Shown: positions 25,674 through 35,278, numbered from the stretch's first letter. The stretch is 64,000 bases of DNA from Bradyrhizobium barranii subsp. apii (GCF_011516635.5 NZ_CP096255.1:1240001-1304000), one strand, 5' to 3'. Numbers and translations are program-made. Notes: generated from the sequence alone by a model not told the origin.

Positions 25674-25925
25674 TCAACAGAGTTGTCGAACGGAACGTTC
25701 CGCCCATAAAAAGCGAGCCAAGGTGCTTGTTGCGGACAATTCATGTGTTGTGATCACCCTGTTCAAGAGCGCCCTGACAGCCTTTTGCGAAACCAAGCCG
25801 AAGTCGGCCAAGGCGCAAGAAGCAAGCTGTGATGAAATTATGTCCGCACGAGCCGCAATCGCCTTTGGCAGTACAAGCGCGAGTCTCCTTTGCGTAACCG
25901 TGTGGAAATACGTCAGAGCCTGAGC
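25674..25925 (-). pseudogene. 3' fragment of a second lasso-cyclase (Asn-synthetase-like) gene
   Basis: Reverse-strand sequence nearly identical to the last 250 bases of the cyclase at 34510-34759: ALVLPKAIAARADIISSQLA..., ending in the same AERSVRQLC and stop. Differences include R/K changes and a 2-base deletion near GAGACT. It starts abruptly at about 25925 beside an IS3-type fragment, so it is the tail of a paralogous or duplicated gene. Confidence 0.85.
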
Positions 25926-25981
25926 TGGCTCCGGTTGTCTGAACAGATTTTCCGCGTCGATAAGTGGAGCCTCTGCCATGG

Positions 25982-26080
25982 TTAGGCTGCCAAGCGGAGT
26001 GGCAGCGGGTTGAAGTAGGCTTGATCGGGGGTGACGCCGTCAAGGCTCGAATGCGGGCGCCGACCGTTGTACAACAAGGC
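25982..26080 (-). pseudogene. IS3-family transposase (OrfB) C-terminal fragment
   Basis: Encodes LLYNGRRPHSSLDGVTPDQA plus the tail YFNPLPLRLAA and stop, the end of the DDE integrase core of IS2/IS3-type OrfB proteins. Everything upstream of LLYN is missing, cut at about 26085 by the recombinase module. The probable IS end lies near 25930. Confidence 0.8.
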
Positions 26081-26163
26081 TTGAGAACGCCCACGGGACC
26101 GTATGCCGTGAGGTTCTGTACCGGCATCACCCTTGGGCAGGCCGCGAGGTTTTCGTCCATGGT

Positions 26164-26661
26164 GTGATCGACAAGGCGGACGGCGTTGTTTTCCGCTGCA
26201 CGCTGGATGGATCGGAGACGCGGCGTTTTCTGGAGATCCCATCCTGGATGTTCGACCGCGCGGCATGTGCTCGCGGTGGCAGCCTAACGGCAGAGCCCTT
26301 TGTCAGCCTGGAAGCGCTCAACGCGTTGTCGTCGCTTGTCGATTCAGCGGTCAAGAGCGCGACATCATCATTGAATGAACCGCTTTCCGGTGCATGCGGA
26401 GTCTCTCACGATGAGAATCGGGGAGAGGCTCATGGCAAGCAGGACGGCGATATCGGCGAACCCGGTTCGGCGCAACCGGCGGTTCGGCGTGCATCAGATG
26501 GACCTGTTCACGGGTGGCATAGCGCACGGCGCCGTCGGGGTACCGGAATGGCGGGAGCTGCCGAAGGAGGCGCAGGATGCGCTGGTGAACTTGATGACGC
26601 AGCTGGTGCTGGACCATGCACGGGTAAGCGCAACGCTCGCGAAGAGGGAAGACGGTCATGA
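26164..26661 (+). CDS. DUF5372-like accessory protein of the recombinase module
   Basis: The conserved part reads [22 protein letters not shown] from about 26119, then [14 protein letters not shown] and [15 protein letters not shown] up to [10 protein letters not shown] near 26420. This family accompanies large serine recombinases. No proper start codon precedes the HHPW part, so either GTG 26164 is used or the 5' end has been lost. The frame runs on to 26661, but after about 26430 the next gene overlaps it, and that part is probably not meaningful. Confidence 0.5.
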   Translation: MIDKADGVVFRCTLDGSETRRFLEIPSWMFDRAACARGGSLTAEPFVSLEALNALSSLVDSAVKSATSSLNEPLSGACGVSHDENRGEAHGKQDGDIGEPGSAQPAVRRASDGPVHGWHSARRRRGTGMAGAAEGGAGCAGELDDAAGAGPCTGKRNAREEGRRS

Positions 26662-26668
26662 TCAGTGA
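26432..26668 (+). CDS. Small accessory protein upstream of the serine recombinase
   Basis: 78 residues ([18 protein letters not shown]..., then [20 protein letters not shown] and LVLDHAR). GGGGAGAGG precedes the ATG. Small proteins with a WxxLP...LxxLM...LDH pattern are typically encoded immediately before large resolvases of this type, and here the stop lies 11 bases inside the recombinase gene. Confidence 0.65.
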   Translation: MASRTAISANPVRRNRRFGVHQMDLFTGGIAHGAVGVPEWRELPKEAQDALVNLMTQLVLDHARVSATLAKREDGHDQ

Positions 26669-28727
26669 CAAGGTCCGCCCTCACCATCTCGAACGCAAGG
26701 CGATCCTCTATGTGCGCCAGTCCTCCGCCCATCAGGTTCTGCACAATCGTGAGAGCAGCGCGTTGCAATACGCGATGCGCGACCGATTGACGGCGCTGGG
26801 GTGGTCCAAGATCGAGGTGATCGACGATGATCTTGGGCGTTCCGCTGCCGGCGGCGTCCAGCGCGCGGGCTTCGAGCGGATGGTGGCCGAGGTCTGCCTC
26901 GGCAAGGTCGGCGCAGTCTGTGCGCGGGAGGTCTCGCGCTTTGCCCGCAATAGCCGGGATTGGCAACAGCTGATCGAGATGTGTCGCGTCGTCGACACGG
27001 TGCTGGTTGACCAGGAAGCTGTCTATGCTCCGCGGCATGGCAACGACCGACTGCTTCTCGGGCTGAAGGGGAGCCTCAACGAGTATGAGCTGGACCTTTT
27101 GCGACAACGCTCGCTCTCGGCACGCTACGAGAAGGCCAGCCGTGGCGAACTGATTGCGGCCACGCCAGTCGGCTTTGTGAAGGTTGGTGATCGCTACGAG
27201 AAGGATCCGGACCGGCGTGTGCAGGACGCCATTACGCTCGTCTTCGACAAGATCGAGGAACTCGGGACCGCGCGGCAGGCGCTGCTGTGGTTCCATGAGC
27301 ACGGCCTCGACCTACCAGTGAAGCAGCCGAACGGCGACACAGCCTGGCGGCGGCCCAGCTACGCGACTCTCCACAGGATGGTCGAGAACCCGGTCTACGG
27401 CGGAGCCTACGCCTATGGTAGAACAGCCGTAGCGACGGGGTACGGCGTCCATGGCGCAGGCGCGAAGATCCGGCGGAAGGCGCGCGCCGAGTGGCTCGTC
27501 CTCAAGCCGGACGCCCACGAAGGCTATGTGAACTGGGAGAGGTTCGAAGCGATCCGTACAATGGTCTCCAGTAACGTGCCCACGAGCCGGCATCATGGCG
27601 CGCCCAAGCATGGCGAGGCGCTGCTCGCTGGGCTCATCCGCTGCCGGCGTTGTGGCCGCAAGCTGACGCTGCGCTACAGCGGTATGAAGCATCACATCCC
27701 CCGTTACAGCTGCTCGCGCGGCTGGATGGACAACGGCGAACCGCGCTGCATCGCGTTCGGTGGCTTGCGCGTCGATGATGCGATCGAAGGGGCACTGCTC
27801 GGCGTTGTCGGACCCGGCGCCGTTGCGGCGGCTACGGCCGCCGCAGCCCAAGCCACACATCAGAGGGATCAAGTTCGCGAAGCGCTCGGCCGTGATCTCG
27901 AAGCGGCCCGTTACGCCGCCGATCGTGCCTTCCGGCAATATGACACGGCGGATCCGGCAAATCGCCTGGTTGCCGCGGAGCTTGAGACGCGCTGGAATCG
28001 CTCGCTTGCCCGTGTCGTCGAGGTAGAGAGCAAGATTGCCGCGCATGATGCGACGACCGCACCGACAGCGATCGATCCAACGATGCTCAGCGTGCTGGCC
28101 TCAGACCTCAAGTCAATCTGGTCAGGGCCGACCATCGATGCGCGGCTGAAGAAGCGCATCGTCCGTACGCTGATCCACGAGGTCGTTGCCGATATCGATG
28201 ACGAAGCGTCCGAGATCGTTCTTGTCGTGCATTGGGCGGGCGGCGCTCACAGCGAGATGCGGCTGCCGAAGCGTCGACGGGGGCAGCGTAACAGCACCTC
28301 CGGTGACATCATCGCAGCCATCCGGCAACTGGTGCTGATCGCCAGCGACGACCTGATTGCGGGCCTGCTCAACCGCAACGGCCTCAAGACGGGCAACGGC
28401 AACCGTTGGACCCGTGAGCGCGTCACAACCACGCGATCTTATCATCGGATACCCGTCTTTCGGCGGGCCGAGGATAGCGTCGAGCCATGGCTCAATCTCT
28501 CCGACGCCGCCAGGCTTATCAAGGTCGCATCCAAGACGCTGCGCTTGGCCGCAGAAGCTGGTCAGATCGACGCGGTCCACCCTCTGCCGGATGGGCCATG
28601 GATCTTTGCGCGCGCGGCCTTGACCACGGATGCCGCCACATCCATCACCGAACGAGCGCGGCAGAACCCAAGATACCCCGCAGGATCGCATCCCGATCAA
28701 CAAAGTCTCTTCTCTTCAACAACATAG
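26658..28727 (+). CDS. Large serine recombinase (resolvase/invertase family)
   Basis: 689 residues. N-terminal resolvase domain (about 15-165) with catalytic Ser in [12 protein letters not shown], then [20 protein letters not shown] and [13 protein letters not shown] recombinase domain ([15 protein letters not shown], about 200-310) follows, then a zinc ribbon ([16 protein letters not shown] ... YSCSRG) and a coiled-coil/C-terminal DNA-binding region. Apparently intact; could mobilise its own module (about 26.09-28.74 kb). Confidence 0.9.
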   Translation: MISDKVRPHHLERKAILYVRQSSAHQVLHNRESSALQYAMRDRLTALGWSKIEVIDDDLGRSAAGGVQRAGFERMVAEVCLGKVGAVCAREVSRFARNSRDWQQLIEMCRVVDTVLVDQEAVYAPRHGNDRLLLGLKGSLNEYELDLLRQRSLSARYEKASRGELIAATPVGFVKVGDRYEKDPDRRVQDAITLVFDKIEELGTARQALLWFHEHGLDLPVKQPNGDTAWRRPSYATLHRMVENPVYGGAYAYGRTAVATGYGVHGAGAKIRRKARAEWLVLKPDAHEGYVNWERFEAIRTMVSSNVPTSRHHGAPKHGEALLAGLIRCRRCGRKLTLRYSGMKHHIPRYSCSRGWMDNGEPRCIAFGGLRVDDAIEGALLGVVGPGAVAAATAAAAQATHQRDQVREALGRDLEAARYAADRAFRQYDTADPANRLVAAELETRWNRSLARVVEVESKIAAHDATTAPTAIDPTMLSVLASDLKSIWSGPTIDARLKKRIVRTLIHEVVADIDDEASEIVLVVHWAGGAHSEMRLPKRRRGQRNSTSGDIIAAIRQLVLIASDDLIAGLLNRNGLKTGNGNRWTRERVTTTRSYHRIPVFRRAEDSVEPWLNLSDAARLIKVASKTLRLAAEAGQIDAVHPLPDGPWIFARAALTTDAATSITERARQNPRYPAGSHPDQQSLFSSTT

Positions 28728-28744
28728 ACAAATGGGTGTTCTGA

Positions 28745-29747
28745 TGCGCGGTTGTAGAAGCCCTCGATGAAGGCGAAGATATCGCGCTGGGCCTCGGCGC
28801 GGGTCTTGTAGTTGCAATGATGAACGAGCTCAGTCTTCAAGGTATGGAAGAAGCTCTCCATCGGAGCATTGTCGTAGCAATCGGCCTTGCGGCTCATCGA
28901 TGCGGTGATGCCGGCGCATGCGAGAGCATTGCGATAGGCGTATGAGGCATACTGCACACTTCGATCGGAGTGGTGGATCAACCCGGCTGGGGCCGTTGTT
29001 GCTGGATGGCCATCGTCAGTGCAGCTGCTGCGAGTTCGACCTGCATATGATCGCGCATGGCCCAGCCGACGATCTTTCGACTGAAGAGATCCATCACGGC
29101 CGCGAGATACAGCCAGCCCTCCGCGGTCGGGATGTAGGTGATATCGGCGAGCCAAATCCGGTTCGGAACCGGGGCTGAGAAGTCGCGCGCGATCAGGTTC
29201 GGCGCGATCGGCAGGTTGTGACGGCTGTCGGTGGTGCGCACACAGCGCGGCGGCGCCATGATGGCGCGGATACCGTGCCGACGCATCATCCGCTCGATCC
29301 GGCCGCGGCTGGCGCCGCGGCCCTGCCTCCGCAGGACGGCATGGACGCGGGGACTGCCGTAGCGGCCGTTGCTGTCTTGATGGACTTGCCGGATCGCGGC
29401 CAGGAGCGCGAGTCCGCTTACTCACCGGGCGATCGCGCCAGGCGGGTTCCGGCAAAGATCGCGATCGACTTTTTTTTAAAATGTCGCGCTCCATGCGCAG
29501 CCGTTCGTTCTCCTGGCGCAACCCGGCGATCTCCGAAGCCTGGTCCGCCGGACTTATCCACCCAGCGCCGCAACACCGAGTCTCGCAGACCAAGTTCCTT
29601 GCCAACCGACGTAATCGAGCGGCCGCTCGACACCACCAGCTCAACGGCTTGCCGCTTGTACTCCTCGGTAAACGACCGACGTTGACGTTCCATTCGACAC
29701 CTCCGCGCTCAATGAGCCTACTACAGGTGTCCACTCATTCGGAGGAG
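28745..29747 (-). mobile_element. IS3-family insertion sequence, truncated
   Basis: OrfA starts at 29693 ([23 protein letters not shown]). OrfB follows across an A-rich slip region near 29470, with [29 protein letters not shown] and the [20 protein letters not shown] block. OrfB breaks off at FIEGFYNR near 28757, where the serine-recombinase module begins. Further frame changes near 29000-29290 make it inactive. The right end at about 29747 lies inside a DUF2285 gene. Confidence 0.8.
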
Positions 29748-29749
29748 GT

Positions 29750-29851
29750 TCAGTCCGCTTCCAGCATGCGCATGTAGGTGACGGCGTGCTCCCGGTCATA
29801 AGGCGTCAAGGTCTGATCGCTCGGGGCGATATCCCGTGGCGGTCTTTGCAT
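29750..29851 (-). pseudogene. DUF2285 protein, N-terminal fragment
   Basis: 33 residues: MQRPPRDIAPSDQTLTPYD then REHAVTYMRMLEAD and a stop created at the IS3 junction. This is the start of the DUF2285 domain (DLTxYDRxHLVTYLRLLDA type), common in rhizobial symbiosis-island proteins. The gene was cut by the IS3-type element. Confidence 0.6.
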
Positions 29852-29948
29852 GGGATGCAACTTCGGTTCGTCACAACCTAGAGCGTGATGACTTTAGTTT
29901 TGGCCATATCCGGCGTCGGCGAAGCAATTGGCACATTCGGCGGGTGAG

Positions 29949-31364
29949 GAGCTATCGCTGAAAGTTGGTGACGGCGGGAATCGGGAAGGCGGCATATCGT
30001 GGGGGTGCTTGACGCCTCCACTTCTCCACCGAAGGAGCGATATGCCGTGTCCAAAGATAACATCATCAAGTTGATTCAGCCAGGAAACGTCGACGATCAA
30101 CTCACCGAAATCTTGCGCAATGGGGCGCGTGCTCTGTTGGCCCAGGCGGTCGAGGCTGAGGTCGCGGACTTTCTCGGCAAGCATGCCGATTTGAAGACTG
30201 CGGACGGCCACCAGCGCTCGTGCGCCACGGTCACCTGCCGGAACGCGAGGTGATGACCGGTATCGGTCCGGTCGGCGTCCGCCAGCCGCGTGTACGCGAT
30301 CGCGAGGCGGAGGCTACCGATCCCGACCGCATCCGGTTCTCTCCGTCGATCCTGCCGCCCTACATGCGCCGCTCGAAATCGATCGAGACGCTGCTGCCGA
30401 TCCTTTACCTGAAGGGTATCTCCACCGGCGACTTCTCCGAGGCTCTGGCGGCGCTGCTCGGCAAGGATGCTGCCGGGTTGTCGGCATCCGCCATCGGCCG
30501 TCTGAAGGACGGTTGGCTTGACGAACACACCGCGTGGCAGAGGCGCGATCTGTCGGCGAAGCGCTACGTCTACATCTGGGCCGATGGCATCCATCTCCAA
30601 GCACGCCTCGAAGACGAAAAGCAGTGCATCCTGGTGCTGATCGGCGCGACGCCGGAAGGCCGCAAGGAACTGGTCGGCTTCACCGATGGCGCCCGCGAGA
30701 GCGCGCAGGACTGGCGCGATCTGCTGCTCGACCTGAAGCGGCGCGGGCTCGGCGTGCCGCCGCGGCTCACCATCGCCGACGGCGCGCTCGGGTTCTGGAA
30801 GGCCGCCGGCGAGGTCTGGCCGAAAACGCGCGAGCAGCGCTGCTGGGTACACAAGACCGCCAACGTGATCGCCAAGTTGCCGAAGAGCCAGCAGCCTAAA
30901 GCCAAACGCGCGTTGCAGGAGAGCTGGATGGCCGAAACCAAGGCCGCCGCCGAGCTGGCGTTCGACGCCTTCATCGAGAGCTATACGCCCAAATACGAGA
31001 AGGCGGCCGACTGCCTGAGCAAGGATCGGGACACGCTACTGGCGTTCTACGACTTCCCGGCCGAACACTGGAAATACCTGCGGACCACCAATCCCATTGA
31101 AAGCACCTTCGCTACCGTGCGCCACCGCACGATCCGATCAAAGGGCTGCCTGTCCAACAGAACGGCGCTCGCGATGGTCTTCAAACTGCTTGAGGCCGCG
31201 CAGAAAAGCCGGCGTCGTCTCGATGGCCACAACCAGTTGCCAAAACTCGTTCTCGGTGTGACATTCAACGACGGGATCGAGCTCATCGCCAAACCGACTG
31301 ACCGTCAGCCCATAACCGCCGCCGCCTGACCGGCCGCGCCGTCACCAAAATTTGGCGATAGCTC
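29949..31364 (+). mobile_element. Mutator (IS256-family) element, second type
   Basis: 1416 bases. Imperfect inverted repeats: left GAGCTATCGCTGAAAGTTGG (from 29949), right CCAAAATTTGGCGATAGCTC (to 31364). It differs from the other two IS256-family copies. No target duplication visible (CGGGTGAG versus TTCTGTCC). Confidence 0.8.
30047..31329 (+). pseudogene. Mutator-type transposase with one frameshift
   Basis: N-terminal frame from GTG 30047 (SKDNIIKLIQPGNVDDQLTE) continues into 30220-31329 after a single frame change near 30215 (HQRSC versus RHGHLPEREV). DDE region: YVYIWADGIHLQARL, TIADGALGFWKA, then CWVHKTANVIAKLP and TNPIESTFATVRHRT with the Glu. About 425 residues if repaired. Otherwise complete. 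Confidence 0.85.
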
Positions 31365-31532
31365 TTCTGTCCAGCACCGTCATCCAACTGCCGACATTGG
31401 TAGGTTGTCGCCCGCCTTCTCACATGAGAGACCTTCCATTGTGGCTCGACACGGTGCCGCGCCACTCTCTCTCTGGCTTTTACTGAAGCCTAGATTTGAG
31501 ACGACGAGAAGCCCGACCACCCGGAGATTGAC

Positions 31533-31676
31533 ATGAAGAGCACAACTGCAGACGCGCCTAAGCGGCCATCGCGGCCCGATACAACTGACCTCCCCTTACC
31601 GGTACTGCCACCTCCCACTATTCAGGGAGAGAAGGGCCCCTTCCCTAACGACAGCAGTAACTTCGGCTACCTTTAA
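31533..31676 (+). CDS. Candidate lasso peptide precursor
   Basis: 47 residues with GGAG 8 bases before the ATG. The leader MKSTTADAPKRPSRPDTTDL is Pro/Thr-rich and followed by PLPVLPPPTIQ; the C-terminal 16 residues GEKGPFPNDSSNFGYL start with Gly and carry Asp at position 9, allowing the Gly1-Asp9 macrolactam typical of class II lasso peptides, with a 7-residue tail. The leader Thr is at -3 rather than the usual -2. The next gene encodes an asparagine-synthetase-like cyclase. Inferred from context and pattern; not a proven product. Confidence 0.65.
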   Translation: MKSTTADAPKRPSRPDTTDLPLPVLPPPTIQGEKGPFPNDSSNFGYL

Positions 31677-31692
31677 GATCATTCTTAACTCC

Positions 31693-31722
31693 GTTGCCGC
31701 CTCTCCCACGAGAGGCGGCAAC
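31693..31722 (+). terminator. Perfect hairpin between precursor and cyclase genes
   Basis: 13-bp perfect stem GTTGCCGCCTCTC (31693-31705) / GAGAGGCGGCAAC (31710-31722) with CCAC loop, 16 bases after the precursor stop, followed by GTTTAAGG. Comparable stem-loops after precursor genes are known in proteobacterial lasso clusters, where they raise precursor over enzyme expression by partial termination or mRNA protection. Confidence 0.75.
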
Positions 31723-32222
31723 GTTTAAGGAACAAATGCTCAAGGCCACTCTGAAAATAGCCGACTTGGAAAACTACGATCCTGTTGCCAAAGGCAGTTC
31801 GATACAGGTTGGTGAAAGCTACATCCGGCCGTTCCAACATAAGAGTCTTGAGAGTTCGTTAGTGAAGAACACTGAGCAATGGTTCTTCGTCATACGTGAG
31901 CGTCAAGTAGCGGCGGACGGGGCTGGCGTTCATTCGGTCGTAATAGCCCATGCGTCTATGGATCAGTTTCGTCAGCACTACCAGAAATGTATGCACTGGC
32001 CGCTCGATTTTATCGTGATCGAGGCGGCTCGACGGGGCCCTCGGTTGCGTGTACGAGCAGGCTATATAGCCAGCCTCCCAATTTACTTCCACGTGGAGGA
32101 GCGCACTCGTACGGTTACGCTCTCCTGGGATTTCATAGATCTCTTGGATAAATCGGGAACGATCGATAGAGAAATCGTAGCCCATCATCTATCTATGAGA
32201 ACGTTCTACTCTGCGCGACAGG

Positions 32223-33651
32223 GGGGATGTCCCGATCGCTGTTGAACTACGTCGGGTCGACGTTGCCGGAATGAATATTACGCAGCCCTCGTGACGTGGG
32301 CAACGGACTTGATTGTCATGCGATCGTGGTGAGCTTGAAGGGCCGCACGCAGAACCGACAATTGCTTATGCGCCTTCAATCGTCGGAAGCCCTTGTTGGC
32401 CTCGATCATACCGGCCGCGACCCATCGCAAGGCCATACCGGCATCCCGCCAGCGTTTAACGTTGCGCGTGACGCGGCGAATGGTGCCCATCATGTTCTCG
32501 GCGATATTGGTACAGGCGAGCGATCGGCGAAGCTCCTTCGGCAACTTCAACCGGACGACAGTCAGGATTTCGTCGAGGCCTTCGAGGATACTGGCCGCAA
32601 CGCCGGGCCATTGCTGGTCGAGTCGACGCGCGAGATTGCGGATCAATTTTTCAGCCTTGTCGGCGTCATCGAGCTCCCAGGCCTGGCGCAGCACCCGGCG
32701 GGTGGCCGCATGATGCTCTTTCGGCAGGCGTTCCATGATGTTGCGCGCCTTGTGGATCTGGCAGCGCTGGATCGCAGCGGCCGAACCGAAGGTGCGGCGG
32801 ATCGCCTTCGACAACGCCTTCGCGCCGTCGGCGATGAACAGTCTTGGCACCGTCGGGTCGAGCCCGCGCGAGACCAGGTTGTCCAGCAGGGCCTGAACCG
32901 TTGCTGCATTCTCGGTCGCCCCTTCCACCAGCGCCAGCGGATGCTTGTTGCCTTCGCCGTCAACCCCGATCGCGGCCACCAGCACGAGATCGTCGTCGAG
33001 ATGCAGCCCGTCGATTTGGACCACCAGAAGGTCGAGCGCGGACAGATCGGCAGCCATGAAGTCGGCCAGCCGCGCCGCCGACAGAGCCACGAACCTCCGC
33101 GAGGCCGCCGACTTCGAAATCCCCGATCCGGGCGGTGCCGGCACGTCACCCTCGGGCAGCCGGACGGCGCGGCCGAACCGGCGCGTCGACACATTGATCA
33201 GCATCAGGTTCATCGCCCAGCGACCGAGCCAGTCCTCCTGCGCCGCCGTTTCCCAGCTCGGGATCGTGACCTCGCGGCCGTCCATGCCCCGGACCCGCGG
33301 GCGATCGACCTCGATCTTGCCGCCGTGGAAACCGATCCGCCCCCGCGTTCGGCCCCAACGGTGCGCCCGCCGCGCCGCATCACGACCGTGGCGCGGCCCG
33401 CAGGCCGCTGTCACATCCGCCTCCATCATCGTGCCGAGCGCCTCGATTCCTGCCGCAAGGCAGAACCGATCGAAGCTCGCTCGCACTTCCGCAAATGATT
33501 TCTCCACAGCCCCGGTCGCCGGCCAACCAGCCGGTGTGATATCTCTCGTCATGGCGTTGCTCTCCTTTGTGGAATCAGCACCCCGAGCCTACCGGCTCAA
33601 GGTGGGCAACGCCGACCTCTTCAGAAATTCAACAGAACCCGGGACATCCCC
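32223..33651 (-). mobile_element. IS256-family insertion sequence, intact copy
   Basis: 1429 bases. Inverted repeats GGGGATGTCCCG (32223-32234) and CGGGACATCCCC (33640-33651). Perfect 8-bp target duplication GCGACAGG at 32215-32222 and 33652-33659. It sits inside the lasso cyclase gene, antisense to it. Confidence 0.95.
32278..33552 (-). CDS. IS256-family (mutator) transposase
   Basis: 424 residues, uninterrupted. DDE residues: LVVQIDGLHLDDDLV, LFIADGAKALSKA, and the Glu in CTNIAENMMGTIRR; the CxxH signature of mutator transposases is in IQRCQIHKARNIMERLP. N-terminus MTRDITPAGWPATGAVEKSF. Both ends and the target duplication are intact, so the element is probably active and could mobilise the decayed copy. 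Confidence 0.93.
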   Translation of the reverse strand: MTRDITPAGWPATGAVEKSFAEVRASFDRFCLAAGIEALGTMMEADVTAACGPRHGRDAARRAHRWGRTRGRIGFHGGKIEVDRPRVRGMDGREVTIPSWETAAQEDWLGRWAMNLMLINVSTRRFGRAVRLPEGDVPAPPGSGISKSAASRRFVALSAARLADFMAADLSALDLLVVQIDGLHLDDDLVLVAAIGVDGEGNKHPLALVEGATENAATVQALLDNLVSRGLDPTVPRLFIADGAKALSKAIRRTFGSAAAIQRCQIHKARNIMERLPKEHHAATRRVLRQAWELDDADKAEKLIRNLARRLDQQWPGVAASILEGLDEILTVVRLKLPKELRRSLACTNIAENMMGTIRRVTRNVKRWRDAGMALRWVAAGMIEANKGFRRLKAHKQLSVLRAALQAHHDRMTIKSVAHVTRAA

Positions 33652-34759
33652 GCGACAGGCCCGCGTTGGCGTTAATCTGCTGACTGCTGGCGCCACCTTG
33701 TACGTCGACAGATCGCAAACGTCATTTGAGTACGGCGCGACAACTTCATCAGCCCCTGAGCTCTCTGGACGAGAGGGGAGCAATTATGTCCTTGAGTTTT
33801 CTGATACTCTTCAGGCGGTTGTTCGTTCGCGGCCGACGGCCTTCTGCGCAAACGCCGTGGAGCTGAGCGGAGGAATGGACTCCGCTTCCGTCGCAGTTGC
33901 TGTTAGCGAGAGTGTAGCATCGCTAGCATGTGGCGGGATACTATTGGGCGACGGGAGTAGCCCCAAGCAGATTGACCGCCGAGCTAACATTTTGAGCGCA
34001 CTGGATTGTCGCGATCACAAAGTTGACATGCACGCCCACATGCCGGCGATTGATCTAGATCTTGACCTGAAAGGACGCCTGCCACTCATTTCAGAGTATT
34101 ACCTTGAGGCGTTCGGGTCACTCTGGGATCGGTTCCGAGGTGATGGCTGCGAAATAATCTGGACCGGCATAGGAGGAGACGAGCTTTGCGCTCGCTTCAG
34201 CAGCGACGAGGAGGAACCCAGATCTCCGTCTTCACCCGACCTGGATATCGCACTTGGGCTTGCAGAAGACCTATTGACGAAACGCGGGCTTGACGCCGCT
34301 CGTTCATCCTTCCTTTTTAGCGCCCCCATCAGCGCCACTCTATCCACAACTCTGCTCGCAAGTCTTTGTCATGCTCGCCCACTCGCGACGCGAGGACTTT
34401 GGCCCGTCCGCCCATTCGGCGATCCGAGATTGATCAATTTTGGAGCGAAGCTTCCGTTTGCACTTCGCTCGGGCAAGGAGCTCCTCCGTTCTTACTTGCG
34501 TGAGCGCTTGGGCTCTGACGTATTTCCACGCGGTTACGCAAAGGAGACTTTCGCGCTTGTACTGCCAAAGGCGATTGCGGCTCGTGCGGACATAATTTCA
34601 TCACAGCTTGCTTCTTGCGCCTTGGCCGACTTCGGCTTGGTTTCGCAAGAGGCTGTCATGGCACTCTTGAACAGGGTGATAACAACACACGAATTTTCCG
34701 CAACGAGCACCTTGGCACGTTTTTTATGGGCAGAACGTTTCGTTCGGCAACTCTGTTGA

Positions 34760-34999
34760 TTGCGCCATTATCAGCGAGGGGACATTCCCGGGCAAGGCAC
34801 GGGTCATTGCAGCTACCGCTTCAGACCATTTTTCAAGGATAGCTATGTTGATCTCGGGGTCCAGACCGGCGGCGTCTTGCGCAAAATCTACGAGGTGAAG
34901 TCGAGTTGCGAGCGGCAGGCGCTCTACACGGCGATCGGGCAAGTCGTGGTTCACGACGATACCCGGAATGGCGATTGCAAGCGCCTAGGCCGCCTCTAA
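34760..34999 (+). pseudogene. Fragment of an unidentified protein (possible nuclease-like C-terminus)
   Basis: A protein-like stretch from about 34835: KDSYVDLGVQTGGVLRKIYE then VKSSCERQALYTAIGQVVVH. The D...E-x-K arrangement and LYTAIGQVVVHD resemble the end of restriction-endonuclease-like domains. There is no proper start, and it runs out at 34999 next to a transposase fragment. Speculative. Confidence 0.35.
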
Positions 35000-35278
35000 T
35001 CGGCTCGCCAGATCGCTCGCGCCGATATCAGAGACATGAACGGAGGCAGCCTTCGCCGCCGCGCGTGAAGCCGGAATTCGACCACCCGACCTTGCCACGG
35101 CAGATCGGCTAAAGCGTCGCACGTAATGGCTGTGGACGCGACTCGTCTGGCAGACGCAACAGGGACACAGCAAGACCGCTGACTTCAGCCGAGCCACGAG
35201 CGCCACCCTGTCGGTCCGGGGAAGGATCTGGACAATCGAAAGCTCGGGGGAAACCAGTGAGCGGAAGGCTTGGAGCAA
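34985..35278 (-). pseudogene. ISL3-family transposase N-terminal fragment
   Basis: VQILPRTDRVALVARLKS, then CPCCVCQTSRVHSHYVRRFS: the N-terminal zinc-binding region of ISL3-type transposases (CPxCxxxxxRVHSRYxR). The fragment starts near 35278 and is cut off within about 60 residues; the rest to 34985 is unrelated. Confidence 0.65.

Larger units (their letters stand above)
31736..34759 (+). pseudogene. Lasso peptide macrolactam synthetase (asparagine-synthetase-like), interrupted by IS256-family element
   Basis: The 5' part (31736-32222) starts at an ATG behind AAGGA and encodes a degenerate glutaminase-like domain without the N-terminal Cys. It contains RTVTLSWDFIDL and ends FYSARQ at the IS. 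The 3' part (33660-34759) continues ARVGVNLLTAGATL and carries the PP-loop ELSGGMDSASVAVA (about residue 232), ENIWTGIGGDEL-like IIWTGIGGDEL and an alpha-helical C-terminus. Joining the parts after deleting the IS and one 8-bp duplication gives 529 codons in one frame without a stop. This is the expected size for an adenylating cyclase that activates the ring Asp/Glu. Currently broken. Confidence 0.85.

Noticed and set aside
25982..29747. The IS3 pieces on either side of the serine recombinase might be two halves of one element split by the module.
   Set aside because: The left piece ends NGRRPHSSLDGVTPDQAYF (one subgroup), while the right copy breaks at FIEGFYNR and belongs to another subgroup. 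They do not join into one protein.
23924..33651. Composite transposon bounded by the two IS256-family copies.
   Set aside because: The flanking duplications differ (CGGAACGA and GCGACAGG) and each IS has its own matched pair, so the copies inserted independently.
31736..34759. An ordinary asparagine synthetase B.
   Set aside because: The N-terminus lacks the catalytic Cys2 and normal glutaminase blocks, and a small precursor-like gene with a Gly...Asp9 core lies just upstream.
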